Below the pieces are notes generated by a model. That model made no database searches, had not been told where the DNA came from, and saw only the letters and a program-made list of their open reading frames with translations. This document shows, one piece after another, positions 1 to 12,585 of a DNA stretch of 64,000 bases. Origin of the DNA: Poecilobothrus nobilitatus (taxonomy: Eukaryota > Arthropoda > Insecta > Diptera > Dolichopodidae). The stretch covers positions 34,550,496 through 34,614,495 of the forward strand of contig OX352774.1 in NCBI GenBank assembly GCA_947095535.1, in the 5' to 3' direction. Within the stretch, counting starts at the first letter, position 1, and each line of letters opens with the position of its first letter. A program made the position numbers and the translations under genes.

Positions 1-3000
1 TTTTGTTTTAATTTTTTTTTTTTTTTAAATTGTAATCATAAATCTAAAATCATATAAAAGCTGTGGATTGCTATAATATAATATTAACAAGTGTTGTTTT
101 ATTCGGAATATAATAAAACACACTTTCTAATTAATTATTTCAAGTACCTTAAAGTACTTAAATTTCATTTTTTACAATATGAATACGAAAAACCCAACTT
201 AAACTCAAAAATTGTAAAATTGTTGAAATCAAGTTATTAAGTATATACAAAATTAAAAAAAAAAAAAAAAAACAACTAATTTTATTGATCCAGTATATTA
301 AGTTAAGTAATTTTTTTAGTATACTGCACATTTGAAAAATTATCATAAATTGTTAAACCTTAGGAAAAACTAAAACAAAATTAAAGGAAACAAGAAAAAA
401 ATAGGTGCTAACAATAATTAAGCTTTTAATATAATTAAAAAATTAAATATGTAACGATAAGCTTTCAGATAGTCTCAACTGTTTATAAAATAGTCAAGAA
501 ATATAAGCGACGAACAAAAACAGCAATTGTTGTAAAAAGGCTTGACGTTCATAATTGTGAATACGAAAAATTAGGAAATAAATAAAAATTATTAAAAAGA
601 TACAAAAAGATTCAATAAAATACTTTACAAATTTACGGTATGACTTATCTTAAAAGATAAAAGGAACTGTACCTTAAGTAAAATTTCTAAAGAATAAAGA
701 TCAGCCAAACAAATTAAAAGCCTAAGTGATTGGTAATACAAAAATAAAAAAAACGGGCAAAGTGTTAAGAGGATTTTTATCATAAAGAATTAATAAACTA
801 TATCGATATATAGATTACATATTCCATTAACTTTGAAAATCCAGTTTTAGTTAATACCACTTTCGAAAAGGATACATTTTTTAACATATTATTAAAGTCT
901 CAGCTTATTACCGATATCACGTTACACTTGTTATAGATACGTATCGCCAAATTTTAGTACCAAATTTTAGTACTATATTATTTTTCTCTGACTATAAAAC
1001 TTTTATTTTTATTTTAGCCACAAACAACATTTATTATAATTGTATGGCATTTTTGTATCCAAAAAAAATTAAAAACATCATGGTTTGAACCCCAATTTAA
1101 TGATAAATTTTCGTGTTACGTATTACAAGTCTATAACATGATATGGGTGATAACTTTTTTTTACAAATCTTCCAAAAATCGTGGGAGTAAAATTATTTTA
1201 AATTAAAGATATGTTATTCTAGTCTAATCGTAATTTAATTTAATCATTTTTAACAAAAAATTTTATTTATCAATTTAAAATTTGGAATCAATAGACTTTA
1301 TATTAAACACCCTAAATTTTTTCCCTCCAATGATATTCTTTCGGTTCTATTTAAAATTATAAACTAGTTATTATAATTCTAATATTCCTTTAAATTTAGT
1401 TTTAAAATATAGTTATCAAGAAATTAATTAATATGCTAACCTGCAGTCTGTCATTAAGTTTGTTTTTCTTTTTTCCTACCTACATAAAATATTCTTTCAA
1501 TAATCCAAAAAATAAATTTATCATTGCACAATAAATCTCGCAAAGCGGGCAATAAAGAAATTTTTCACCTTTATTAAACGAAAAAAAAAACAATTTTTGT
1601 TAGTTAATAGACTCTATTCACTTGATGCAACAGCTGATTATAAAAAAAAAAACAGTTAGCCGTAAAATGTAGCAAATACTACTGTTGCTACTACTAATGA
1701 CATGTTTTTTTTTGTTACTTTAAAGTATTCGGCTGTTTTCTATTCAAAATTTTATTAAGTTTATTCTCAAATTGGAATAACCATATGTTATTAATTTTTC
1801 TTTTAGAATTTCTTTTAAGTAATAAAATAAAATCTTACCACACTTCATCAAATTTTATTTTCTATTTATCCAAAATTATTATTTAAGAATCCTAAAAATT
1901 CTGTTGGAAATATTTCTTATAATTGCGTAAAAATGATTTTCCTTTAACATTTAATTAATTTCTAAATAAAAGTTACAAAACTTTTAAATTAAGTACAGTT
2001 ATTTGTTTAACAAAATTGAGTAATCCTTTAAAACTGTATAAGAAAACATTAAAAAAAAAACCCAAAACCAATAACAATTTACATCAAACAAGATCTTTTC
2101 TTCTTTTTTTTACAATATTTCTTTTTTTTTTTCCTTCACTTGAAAAAAATTTCTCTCTTGAATAATTTTTGCGTTATTTTTTTTTTTTATTTTTTTTTAA
2201 TATTATTCACTTTTAAATTATGTATTTTATTTTTTTTTTTTATATCTAAATAATTTTTTTATTTGTATTTATTTTTGTATCACTCATATAACTTGGTTTT
2301 ATTATAATTCGTATTTATTTATTTTTTTTTTTTAAATAAATAAAATTCAAAATAAAATAAACAGTTAATGATGTCCGTAGTCATGGAATACCGAAATACA
2401 ACTGATGATTACTGAATTAAGAAAAGTGATTACAAAAAGAAATAAAAAAAAAAACAAAAAAAACAAAAAAAAACATAACAAAACTTGATAAGTTGCCAAC
2501 TTCAGTTGCCTGAAAAAGTTTAAATATTGGTTAGTGGATGGCTGGCTAGTCGTGCGTTTTTTTGTTTTTTGTTGTTTTTGTTCCGTTTTTCACTTATGAT
2601 ATTTTCTTTTTATTTAATTTCTTGCAAGAGAAAAGTTTTAACATTATATTAATTGCCAAAAAATAATTTTAAATGAATCTGCTTATTATTTTGTTAAAGA
2701 TTATCTTCATGTACTTTTTGGTTTCTTAATTTAGTAGAGAATAAAAATAAAATTAAAAGTTAAGATTTTTTTTTTAAATTTTACCATAAATTCAATAGAA
2801 TTTCCTTAATATGTGAGCAATGCACTGCTAGAATTTTTGGCTCTTGAGTTTATGAATATTAAATTTAAGATGAACCCACAGCTCAAAATTTTAATCTATA
2901 TAATATTTCAACAACAAAGTACTCAAAATAATGGAGTTATCACTCCCAAACTACCTCTGACCAAGTTATTGAAACCCTGATTTTGTGGGTTAACAATAAT

Positions 3001-3941
3001 CTGTCTTTTGCTGTATTCGTTTGAAACAAATATTTTTGTATGATTGTTTTATTTCTATTTTTATTTTTATTTAATTAATTAATTTTTAATATCTGCTCGG
3101 AAAAGTGAAACCTAAGACATTATTGTTAAATTACTTTAAGTTATTGAAAGTACATTTGCCTGTTAAGCCGAAAAACTCTCATGACATTTATCCTTAATCC
3201 AGTTTCCAAGTGATGCATAGTATTTTATAAATGAACATTGTCTTACATGCTTAAGATCTGTTAAAAAAATACAACGGTGACATACAGAAGTGCCCCTTAC
3301 ATCTCTTCCGTTGAGATTTTGTTAATATGAATCGTTAACCTTTTTTAAGAAAAAGTGATCTTGTCATTAGTGTAGATTGAAAGATCTTTTTTAAAATTCA
3401 ATTCAAATTTTATTCAATTTTATTTTTATTTTTCATTTTAAACTGTTCCTCTGTCGATGTTAGCCATCTACATTCTAACTATATGCCTTCGATATATTTG
3501 CTTTTCTGAAAAGCTCTATAACGGATAAATTAAACTCAAAATTCAAAAGAAAACATATAGACAGATAAACATGAAGATAAACTTTCATGAATATAATTTT
3601 TCATTTCATACGAAAGAATGTGTTACAATCTTAGCTAGTATTTTAATAACCTACCTTCCATTTAAAACTTTTTTTCAAGTATGACTCAATTTTAAACGTA
3701 AAAAAAATCAAGTTGATGAAATAAATCATTGAATATTCAATATAGCATTTAACGTTTGACATATTCTTTCTTTCTTTACTATTAAAAATTATTTACGTGT
3801 TCATTTTTCTTTTAATAGGTAAATATTAAAAAACGTTTTTTTATTTCACTCACATACTTTATTTAACGTACTTTTTTATATAACCAATTTCTGTTATTTG
3901 TACAGATCTCTAAATAATAATTTGAATTGAAGTCTATTTTG
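1..3941. other. AT-rich DNA without a recognisable gene
   Basis: This stretch has many poly(A) and poly(T) runs, with the densest T tracts around 2100-2340, and no open frame that resembles a protein. The least AT-biased part is about 2480-2570, where TCAGTT could be an arthropod initiator, but no TATA box or properly placed downstream element supports a promoter. It could be intergenic or intronic. Confidence 0.6.
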
Positions 3942-4275
3942 GAGGTAGCAAATATCACCAACCAGATTAATGAAATCTTGGAATTAAATCGAGAATCTGA
4001 AATATTTGTGACTGGTGATTTCAATATCCATAATAGAAACTGGTTCCACTACTCAAGATGAGCTTTTCGCTTCATTATATTCTATGTTACTCAACTTGTT
4101 CAAAATCGCACTAGAATTCCTGACCGTGAAGACCAGGTTGCTCATCTTCTGGACCCCAGTTATTACATTGATTTACAGCTGGAGTGCGTATTCTATTGTA
4201 GTGGCTAAAAACGGTGGTTCTATTGTGCATACAAATCGCACTCTACCAAGTCAGCTTAGATTTTTTGATATCGTT
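3942..4275 (+). pseudogene. Non-LTR retrotransposon endonuclease fragment
   Basis: Translation from about 3942 reads INQINEILELNRESEIF and then FVTGDFNIHNRNW. The GDFN core followed by a nearby Trp is typical of the C-terminal part of the endonuclease/exonuclease/phosphatase (AP-like) domain of non-LTR retrotransposons, the enzyme that nicks target DNA. A stop follows, and the similarity then moves through other frames: DELFASLYS, and from 4089 TQLVQNRTRIPDREDQVAHL, which matches the family's usual TQ-V...TRIPD...LLDL block. The piece is therefore frameshifted and dead. Neither the N-terminal catalytic half nor the reverse transcriptase is present nearby. The clade is uncertain; a Jockey/CR1-like origin is likely. 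Confidence 0.8.
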
Positions 4276-4710
4276 TGAAGATTTTCAGACGATCCTTAAT
4301 ACAGACAGAGTCAACTTTAAATAATTTTTATTGAATGTTAATAAATAGATTCACAACTAATTTGCTTAAATGATTTTCTTTAATGAAATTTAAAACCAAA
4401 ATCTTCATTTATTTCAACTCTAACATTTGTAATATCAGATGATGCAAAATCATACAAATATGGAAAAATTTAAAGTTTTTCTTGCCAAAATGTACAACCA
4501 TTAAACGTAGAGTTTACATTTTGGAAAGTAAATATGTTGTCTTAATATAAAATTGCATTTTTTGGCATAATCGAGTAATAAAAAGAATTGAGGTCATGTT
4601 AACTTGGACTCTCTTTTTTATAGAACATATTTATTTTTCATGTTGTTTTAATCTTCATTTCTTACCAGCGAAATTTTTAGTTATTCTCTTATAGTTTTTT
4701 TTTCATTATA
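4276..4710. other. AT-rich spacer before the duplication
   Basis: No gene or repeat was recognised here. The stretch ends at the left edge of the 8.26-kb tandem duplication. Confidence 0.5.
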
Positions 4711-6036
4711 AATACCGATGCATTGATTAAAGTTATTTAATTTTACTATACTTTTAAATTATAAATATTTTTTCAATTGGTTATAAATTGGTTTAGTAAT
4801 AGGGCTTTTTTTTTTATTTTTACCTACGATGAAGAATATTTAAAAGTTTATTAGACGGTCTTAAAACTACATTATATAAAGTCAACATAAACGAAATTTT
4901 AAAAAATTTGTTAAGTATCGGGACGCTGTGACATATTTCAGACATATTTCATTGCAAAGAAAATTATGTAAAATCTTTAAATATTTTTAATGTTAAACTA
5001 AAAATGTAAATTAATATAAAACATAACTAAATTCTACAACTTTGCAAATCAAATTCTGACATAAGCCAAATCTAAAAAAGATATTTAAAATTTTTATAAA
5101 AAAGTAATAAGATCATATTTATAAAAATAAAATCTACTCCATAAAGCTAAAATAAGTATCATCTCAGACATCGACTGTAACACATCCACTAAAAGGTCAT
5201 TTAAATATATATTTAATATCAAAATCATCATCCTAGTTCTTCAACTGAATTTGAAATTAAATCAACAGGTTCGCCGTTTTAACAGTGTGAAACAAAATTT
5301 ATTTATATTGAATATAATGTTAAGCTTTATCAAATGCTACAGTTTTTAATTAAAAAAATTATAATATAATTAAATATATCTTTTTTTCAGTTAATATACC
5401 GAACTTAGCCGAATTCTAAATTGCAAAAAGCCTTTTTGTCCCTTATTTTTCGGCAAAGAGGCATTTTATAAATTTTCATTTTGGATTAATGACGCACTTT
5501 AATATGAGATACTTTAAATTCAAAAAGATATTTGACAAACATAATATTATGCTTTACAATAAATATTATACATATTAAGGAAAAGCGTATAACCCTGATT
5601 TTATAAACAATTCTATAATCCCTCCTTATAAAGTATGATGTTGTATTTTTTAAATACTAATTTGTACTACTAATTAATACTACCGCCCCTTTGGGAACCG
5701 AGGCAGACCAGGGATTCTGGGTCAGATGCTCCTGGATTTTAGTTGTAATTTTAATGGACTCATACCACGAGCATTTTTGGCTGCGGGTATTTCTTTTCCC
5801 AACACACCGGAAGGTTATTACTCTAAAATGAATCAATATAAATGCAGTGCCGTACTCTGTACTTTTAGAGATTTGAAAACAAATGATCTCAAGATACGCA
5901 TGTAATGGCATCTGTAAAAGAAAGTTTCATGGAGTTTGCCTTAATGCCCCCAGGGGTTGATAAACATGCAACATATTTATTTCGCATGATTTTGTCAGCA
6001 AAAGTTCGCTGGATTTGAATCAGCCTATTCAAATAC

Positions 6037-7939
6037 TAAACAAGGCAGAATGTAAAGCAACGGTTTTTAAAAGCGCACATTTAAATATAACAAAATATAA
6101 CACACAACTGACTAGGATTGTGACTTGCACTAAAATTTACTAATTCTAAATGTTCTTTCTTGCTTCAAAATTTCAAGAACCTATCTAAAAGCGTGCCGTA
6201 GTTATGAACGTAGAAATATCATGCAAAATTTGGTTTTCACATAACGGTAAATTTAAATACTAAATTTAAAAAATATATATAATTTTAATATAGATTTACA
6301 AAGGTATAAAAAAATTTTGTCGAATGGCGATTTCAGATTGAAATAATGATAAGCGTAACATGAAATATACGCATTTTAAAATTAGGCTTTTTTAAATTTT
6401 GAGGAGCTGTAGTTCCCTGATGGATGGGGCTACATGAAAAAGTTGTTCCACAAAATTAAATTTTTATGAGACTTACCCATGGTTAAATTTTTTTTTTCTA
6501 TCTTTAACGGTGTAGACGGACAAACGGACAGAAGGACGGAGAGACGGACAGAAGGCTTTTTTCATTAGCTTTGCAATTTAACCTTGAAATGCAAAGAGAA
6601 AATGAGATCTTTTTGTACTAGGACTATAAATTGTAGCCTTAACTCCTCGTTTCATTTTCGTTATTTTGCTCTTTGCATTTGTGGTAAGTGTGATATTGCC
6701 AGTTTGGGTAAGTACATCTTTATAAACTATTGGTGGTTTATTCAACTTATTCGACTGTTATTTAATTAACGCCAACCAACCACATTGATTTTTCTTCTGG
6801 CTATGACTCGGTACTTGTTGTTCTGAACCAATAGAATGAAGGGATAAGTTATTCGATTTAAATCGTCTTTCATATGATTAGCAACTTCTTGAAAGCCAAT
6901 CAGCCGTTTTGACGTTGCCGCAAAGATTGCTTTTTTTAGATCCATAATAAGATCTGTTAAAGTATATTTTAAATATTGTTTTCTGTCGGAAAGAAAACTG
7001 TATAGAGATTGATTAAAGTTGTTGTAGATTTTAGCCTAGTCATTGAATCATATCGAATTACTTTTTAAAGTACCTACTGCTTTGTCCGTGCAACAATGGC
7101 AGTCGCTTTTAACATCATTTAAGCAACTCATCAACTCGTTTTTAGCACATTTCAAAAAAAAAATTTAAAAATGTGCCTATTAGTTTCACTCTGTCCGTTC
7201 GTTCGTTCGTCCATCCTCCTGTCCGTCCGTCTGTGTGTTTACAAAACTTCTACACCGTTAAAGATAGAGAAAAAAAATTTTAACCATGGGTACGTCTCAT
7301 AAAACAATTAATGTTGTAAAATAACCTCAAACTTTGAAAAAACTAAGACTTTTTAAATTCGTATAGCTCATGTTGTACTTAACATTTTTTCAATCAGAAA
7401 ACGTCATTCGATAGAAATTTTTTTTACCTTTGTAAAATACAATTTTTTGAAATTTAGTATTTAAATTCACCGTTATATGAAAACCAAAATTTTGCATGAT
7501 ATTTCTACCTCCATAACTCCGGCATGCTTTTAGATAGGGACTTGAATTTTTGAGGGAAGAAAGAACTTTTAGAATTAGTATAAGTTTTTTCAGATGTTTT
7601 TTTTGGACCGCCTCCTGTTTATGAGCTATTAAGGTTCAAAAATTGAAAATTTGCTATTTAGAGACACCTGTAACTTAGTCACCTGTGTACATTTTTCTTC
7701 TACAATTCATAAAAGTTAAAGGTTCAATAATATATTTTTACGTGTGTTAACGGATTTTCTTAGTTATATAGGGTTCCGGCTTTACAGCCACTCAAAATTG
7801 CAAAACTGTTCTATTTTTTCACATTTTTTCTTATATGAAATTTTGAAATTTTGGTGCAAGTCACAATTTTAAACAATTTTTATTATCCTTTACAAATGTA
7901 TGCATTTAAAAACCTTTGGTTTACATTCTGCCTTGTTTA
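6037..7939. mobile_element. Foldback-like element with long inverted arms (copy 1)
   Basis: The outer ends are exact inverted 20-mers, TAAACAAGGCAGAATGTAAA on the left and its reverse complement at about 7920-7939. The left arm (6037-6560) is an imperfect inverted copy of the right arm (about 7140-7939). Both arms contain the block CTACACCGTTAAAGATAGAG and runs of GTCCGTCCGT. The centre (about 6570-7130) holds a smaller hairpin based on GAAATGCAAAGAGAAAATGA. No transposase frame is visible and no target-site duplication was found. It could be a foldback element, or two opposed copies of the dispersed repeat family also seen at 9541 and 23556. Confidence 0.7.
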
Positions 7940-8013
7940 TTTTATCTCTAATTAGGATTATAATTTCCTAATTAAGATTTCTTTTTTTACTTTTTAAATT
8001 TAAGTCTTAATTT

Positions 8014-8088
8014 GACCAATGGTGCAGTGCGTACGTCACTGGCACCTCAGGCGTTCAAAGTTCTCGGGTTCAAACCCCGTTCAGGTCG
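8014..8088 (+). mobile_element. tRNA-derived SINE head (copy 1)
   Basis: The segment begins GACCAATGGTGCAGTGCG, resembling an A box, and carries CGGGTTCAAACCCCG, a T arm with B-box core GGTTCAAAC. The 5' GACC could pair with the 3' GGTC. The anticodon arm does not fold acceptably and the acceptor stem is incomplete. An A/T-rich tail of AAATAATAA type follows. A SINE head or tRNA pseudogene is therefore more likely than a working tRNA gene. Confidence 0.5.
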
Positions 8089-9540
8089 AAAACAATATAT
8101 AAAATATAATAAAATAATAAAATAATGTAAACAAAATATTAAATATAATTATAATTTGCTTGCTTTTAAGACAAATGGATCCTAAAAATATTGGCAGATA
8201 TTTATATCTGGACTGTATAATATAAAAAAAATAAAATAAAGTTTATGGCTTAGTTAAAGTGTTTTAGTTTTTCTAAAAGTTTAATATGTATTAACTGTTT
8301 TATATTCCTTTAAAAATATTAGAAAAACTCTTTCGATATATTAAATTTATCTAGTGTAAAACTGAAAATCGCTCCACATTTAAAATACGATAAAGTCATT
8401 GTAAATGAATTATAAATACCACATTTTACTAAATACTTTTATAAGTCAATTTTAATATTACCATAACGCTATTTAATATACTACCAGATACTACTTTATA
8501 AACATATTATTTAATACATAAATTAACATTATAATCATAACGTACTAAAAAAAAATCATTATTCCTCAATTAAATATTTCATATTAAATAAATGACTACA
8601 ATTTTAGTAACAGAAGCAAACAAAACAGGACAAAGCAAATCTTTATAAAAAGCATGCTATTAATTAATTTACTCGTACATATGCTTCAACACTTTTTCAC
8701 TTTATGATTTTAATGAAATTTTCATCATACTTTAGATACAAGACGTTGTAGCTGTAATTTTATCTATTATAATTTTAAAATGTAATTGTACATAAGTATA
8801 CCATATATTCAACTGTCCATAATAAGTATTTTAATAATTTCAATCGTATTATTTCTAATGTTAACAGATGATAATTAAAGTTGGATGTAATTTTATTTTA
8901 TATTCGCGTTTCTTCTTTGAATTGTACTCGAGAGGAAAAGAAGAATAATAATTAACATTTTTTTTAATTATCATCAGTCAAAAACACAATCGAACGTAAA
9001 TGTCTTCAATATTAATACCGAAGCACAATAGGCCTAAATACAGGTTTATATTTAATATGTATTCCGTTGTATCTATTTATATAAAATGGCATAATATGAC
9101 ATTTGCATTTCTTTTATACGAAATGCGCAGTTGATAATATTTAGGAATAGTTGGTTAATGGAACGCTTCATCATTCTTAGGAGTAATTGGTAAATGCAAT
9201 ATTTTCTTTCTCAAAGGCTGATGTAGTTGGAAGTAGGAAAGAGTAGTTTACTTTGTAAAAGAAACGCAAACATTATTGAGCAAATTTGAAATTTTTTAAT
9301 GTTTTGAAATTCCTGTAGATTATTAAGTTCCACCATATTAGGTTCTTTAGTGAAGAGACTCTAACAAACGTTTTTGTTATATTGATTCTAGACTCGAATA
9401 CCAATTTACTTAATTTCAAATTTATTAACACGTTTAGATTGGACAATTAAAATTCGTAAATCAAAACAAAAGTCCACTGCTTTTCGAAAAAATTAATACT
9501 TAAAAAAACCCAATGACAAGCATAAAATAAATTTTAAAAA

Positions 9541-10245
9541 TTTGCTTATTAGTTCATTCTGTCCGTCCTTCTGTCTGCACCCATTAAATTTTATAGTCAT
9601 CGATAGGTTTCGTAAAAAGATTTATGTTGTGAAACCAAAAATCATTACGAAGCTACAGGTTCTTGAAGTTAAAAAAAAAACCTATTTTAAAATGTTTATC
9701 TCAAATTCTGCTCAATCTAAAAGTACCAAACGAGAAAATAGTTTTATTTAACTTTAAAATCTAATATCAAATTTATGCAATGTTAAAACATAATTTACCA
9801 TTATGTCAAGATAAAACTTTGGAAAATTTAGCTTTTATCATAACGCCGGCTTGCTTTTAATTAAAATTTTTAACAGAAAAAATATCTTTCAAAATTAGCA
9901 TAAGTTTCCTCAAAAAACTGTCCCGCCCCTTGTATAAAAACTGTTTGAGGTGGAAAATGAAAATTTCCCATTTTTAAACACCTGTAACCTGTACAAAGTT
10001 TTTAAAAATAAAACACAAAAATTAAAGCTTCAACATTATAATTTTATATGTGTTAACAGTATTTCTTAATTGTACGGGGTTTCCTCATGCGTCTCTTAAT
10101 TGAAGAAAATTTTTCCTAAAATATAAAAACTCTAAGAAAATGTACAAATTTTGCTAGAAGTTCCAATACATTTTGAAACTATTATTATTTTCTTTTGATA
10201 AATGTGCATCTTTACAAACTTTTTATTTTACATTCTGACCTGTTA
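9541..10245 (+). mobile_element. Dispersed repeat family member (copy 1)
   Basis: It starts TTGCTTATTAGTTCATTCTG followed by TCCGTCC and ends TTTACATTCTGACCTGTTA. It is colinear with the right arm of the foldback element (7140-7939) and with 23556-24580. Shared internal blocks include CATAACGCCGGCTTGCTTTT and the TGTGTTAAC segment near the end. It carries no coding frame; small frames inside it are incidental. Confidence 0.75.
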
Positions 10246-11369
10246 TTTCAAACTGTTAATAACTGTGGAGAAGATAATATTTTAAACTTAACTACTACTA
10301 AAAAATAATTATTATTTTACTGCCTATGATTAAATAATTCCAAGTGTATCCCCCTCATATATTAAATAACAAACCCAAAATAATGCCAAATAAGTACTTT
10401 ATAATTAAATAGAGCAGTTGATCTTTAAGTTTGTTTAGTTTAAAAACTCATCATAAGTGTAGAAAATAATGTAGGAAGGATTCTATAAAAGCAACAGACC
10501 AAAAAATTACTAAAATACAGTGATGATAAATAAAGTAAATACTTTTTCTGTACTATATTTAAAAATTAAAATTGTATAAATAAATAATTATTAAAATGGG
10601 ATAATTTGATAGAAATGAAAGTCATAAAGAAGAGTTTATAAAATAAAAAACTTTGACCGAAAGATGTAAACCCTATACAGAAAATAAATTTATAACTTTT
10701 GCAATAACTTATAATCTAAAAATAAAAGAAATCTAAAATTTTCATAAACTGTTGGTTCAATGAGATTTTTAATTATTTATTAATAGATCGTCTGATTTCT
10801 AATAGGTCTTAAGCTAAATAAAGAACTTATATTTTATTTAAAATAATTTCAAGTATTATCATATTATTTTGTATCATGTATTATTATCTCAGCTTTTACT
10901 ATATACTATTTCACTTACACCTTCAAAAGGTAAGATATAGAAATTTTGTTATTTTCTAGACCATTGCACAAAGACAAAGTGTTATCTTAATTTTATTTAT
11001 CTAGAGATCTTTCCAATCCTATACTTAAATACATACATCATATTTTTAAAATTCTTAACTTTTTTTAAAGACATTTTTAACCAATTGGAGTAAAATTGAT
11101 CTAAAGATGTAAGAAGATCAATATTTTCAATCTTGTGAGGCAAAAATCTAGATATATTCCGTCACCTATTCAACATTCCGTCAGTGTTGATGACTTTTCT
11201 TAATTTCAAAATTTTGTTAAATTTAAAAACATAAAACGAAAGAAATTTTTTTAAACTTTTTCGAGAATATTAAAATTAATATAAATTTGCGAGCCTTCTT
11301 AAAAAACTTACTTCTTAACATTAACCTACTTTTGTCTAAACAGTACATTAATACTATGAATCTTGTAAT

Positions 11370-11564
11370 TTTTTTTTTTTAATGCATTTCTCTGCCACAT
11401 AAATGTGGACAGGAAATTACACAGCCTTTCCTGTTCAAGCGTGGCTGTAAATGTCGTAAGGGGAATAACTCTTACGACGTATGTGGAATTCGAACCCATA
11501 CTCCCTCGGTATGGGTTTACAGCGTATTTTATACGCTCTTACCCATTAGGCCACCGAGGCCCCT
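11370..11564 (-). mobile_element. tRNA-derived SINE with target-site duplication (copy 1)
   Basis: Read on the minus strand it starts near GCCTCGGTGGCCTAATGGGT (A-box-like head), carries the B box GGTTCGAATTCC, then a body with TTACGACATTTACAGCCACG, and ends in a poly(A) tail (the T run from 11370). It is flanked on both sides by the perfect 10-bp direct repeat ATCTTGTAAT (11360-11369 and 11565-11574), as expected for LINE-driven insertion. Two hairpins are visible in the head: GCGTAT/ATACGC and a 9-bp AACCCATAC/GTATGGGTT stem. It is complete and non-coding. Confidence 0.88.
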
Positions 11565-12555
11565 ATCTTGTAATCTATTTTTTGGTCAAAAAAGAGTTGC
11601 GGTGTTTAGTGTGTTAAAGTTTGGTACACTCATAGACAATTAGTCCTTGTTTCACCCCCTGTACTATCTTTCGTTTATTCCCAACCTATTCTGGACAGAA
11701 AAACCAAAAAAAAAACCAAAACTTTGTCTTTAGTCATACCAAATTTCGATTGATGTTAAAAAAGCATTTCAAACAGTCATTAATCAAATTTCGAATCAAA
11801 AACCTGTAATACATATGTAAAATTTTCTTTTGTTTCAATGTGGTTTTTTTTTGGTTTGTTTTGTCTTGTGTTAAAATTAATTAAAATGTTAATGAATTAT
11901 TAATTAGACAAAAATTTTAATTAAACAATAAAAGGTTATGTTTAACATCGAATTAAACTCATCTATATTAAGTGTTTAAAATTTTTTAGTTTTTTACTTA
12001 GTTTTTGCTTTTTTTTTTGTGTTCTTCTACTTTTCTTTTTATTAATTTCAACAATTTCCGATTTATATCAAATGATTAATTAAATTAAATATTTAAACAA
12101 AAGAAACGATCAGTTAAAATATTTGATTTCATTAAAGAAAACCTCTTAAAAATAAAAATAAAGTAATGTAGAAATACCTATCATCGCTTTGATTTTAGTT
12201 ATCTTATATCTCTATACCTCTTGGAAACCTCAATGAAAATACCTCAATTTCTTAATAATTATTAAAGGTAAATTAATCACTTTAAAATAAAATTTGAATT
12301 TTAACATTGAATTAAAAGATGAAGAAAAATTATATGTTAATTACAATAAATGTTTTAATGATTATATCTTTGAATAGACCTTATTTTCCATTAGAACAGT
12401 CCACCGAACAGAACGGCGTTTAAAAGAATTATTTTTAATAAAAATTATAAATCAAGTGTTGAATGATTTAATGCTAGTATTTTAGTCACCATTTGAATTG
12501 AACCAATTCCATACTCATTAATATTGAGATAGGTGAAAAAAAAACAAAAAACTTT

Positions 12556-12585
12556 GAACACTGAACATTAAACACTGAACACTGA
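12556..12585. repeat. 7-bp minisatellite, GAACACT type (copy 1)
   Basis: About four units of GAACACT (one reads GAACATT, one AAACACT) just before the right end of duplication copy 1. Confidence 0.7.

Noticed and set aside
158..346. 62-codon minus-strand frame with Phe and Leu runs
   Set aside because: It is the translation of a poly(A/T) tract; no support as a gene.
2485..2575. Possible promoter with TCAGTT initiator
   Set aside because: No TATA box, no downstream element at the expected distance and no coding exon downstream.
5657..5911. 84-codon minus-strand frame present in both duplication copies (also 13918-14172)
   Set aside because: Its presence in both copies follows from the duplication and says nothing about selection. 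The translation has no recognisable motif, splice partner or promoter.
6584..6769. 61-codon plus-strand frame in the foldback core (also 14845-15030)
   Set aside because: It lies across the inner hairpin of the inverted repeat and shows no protein features.
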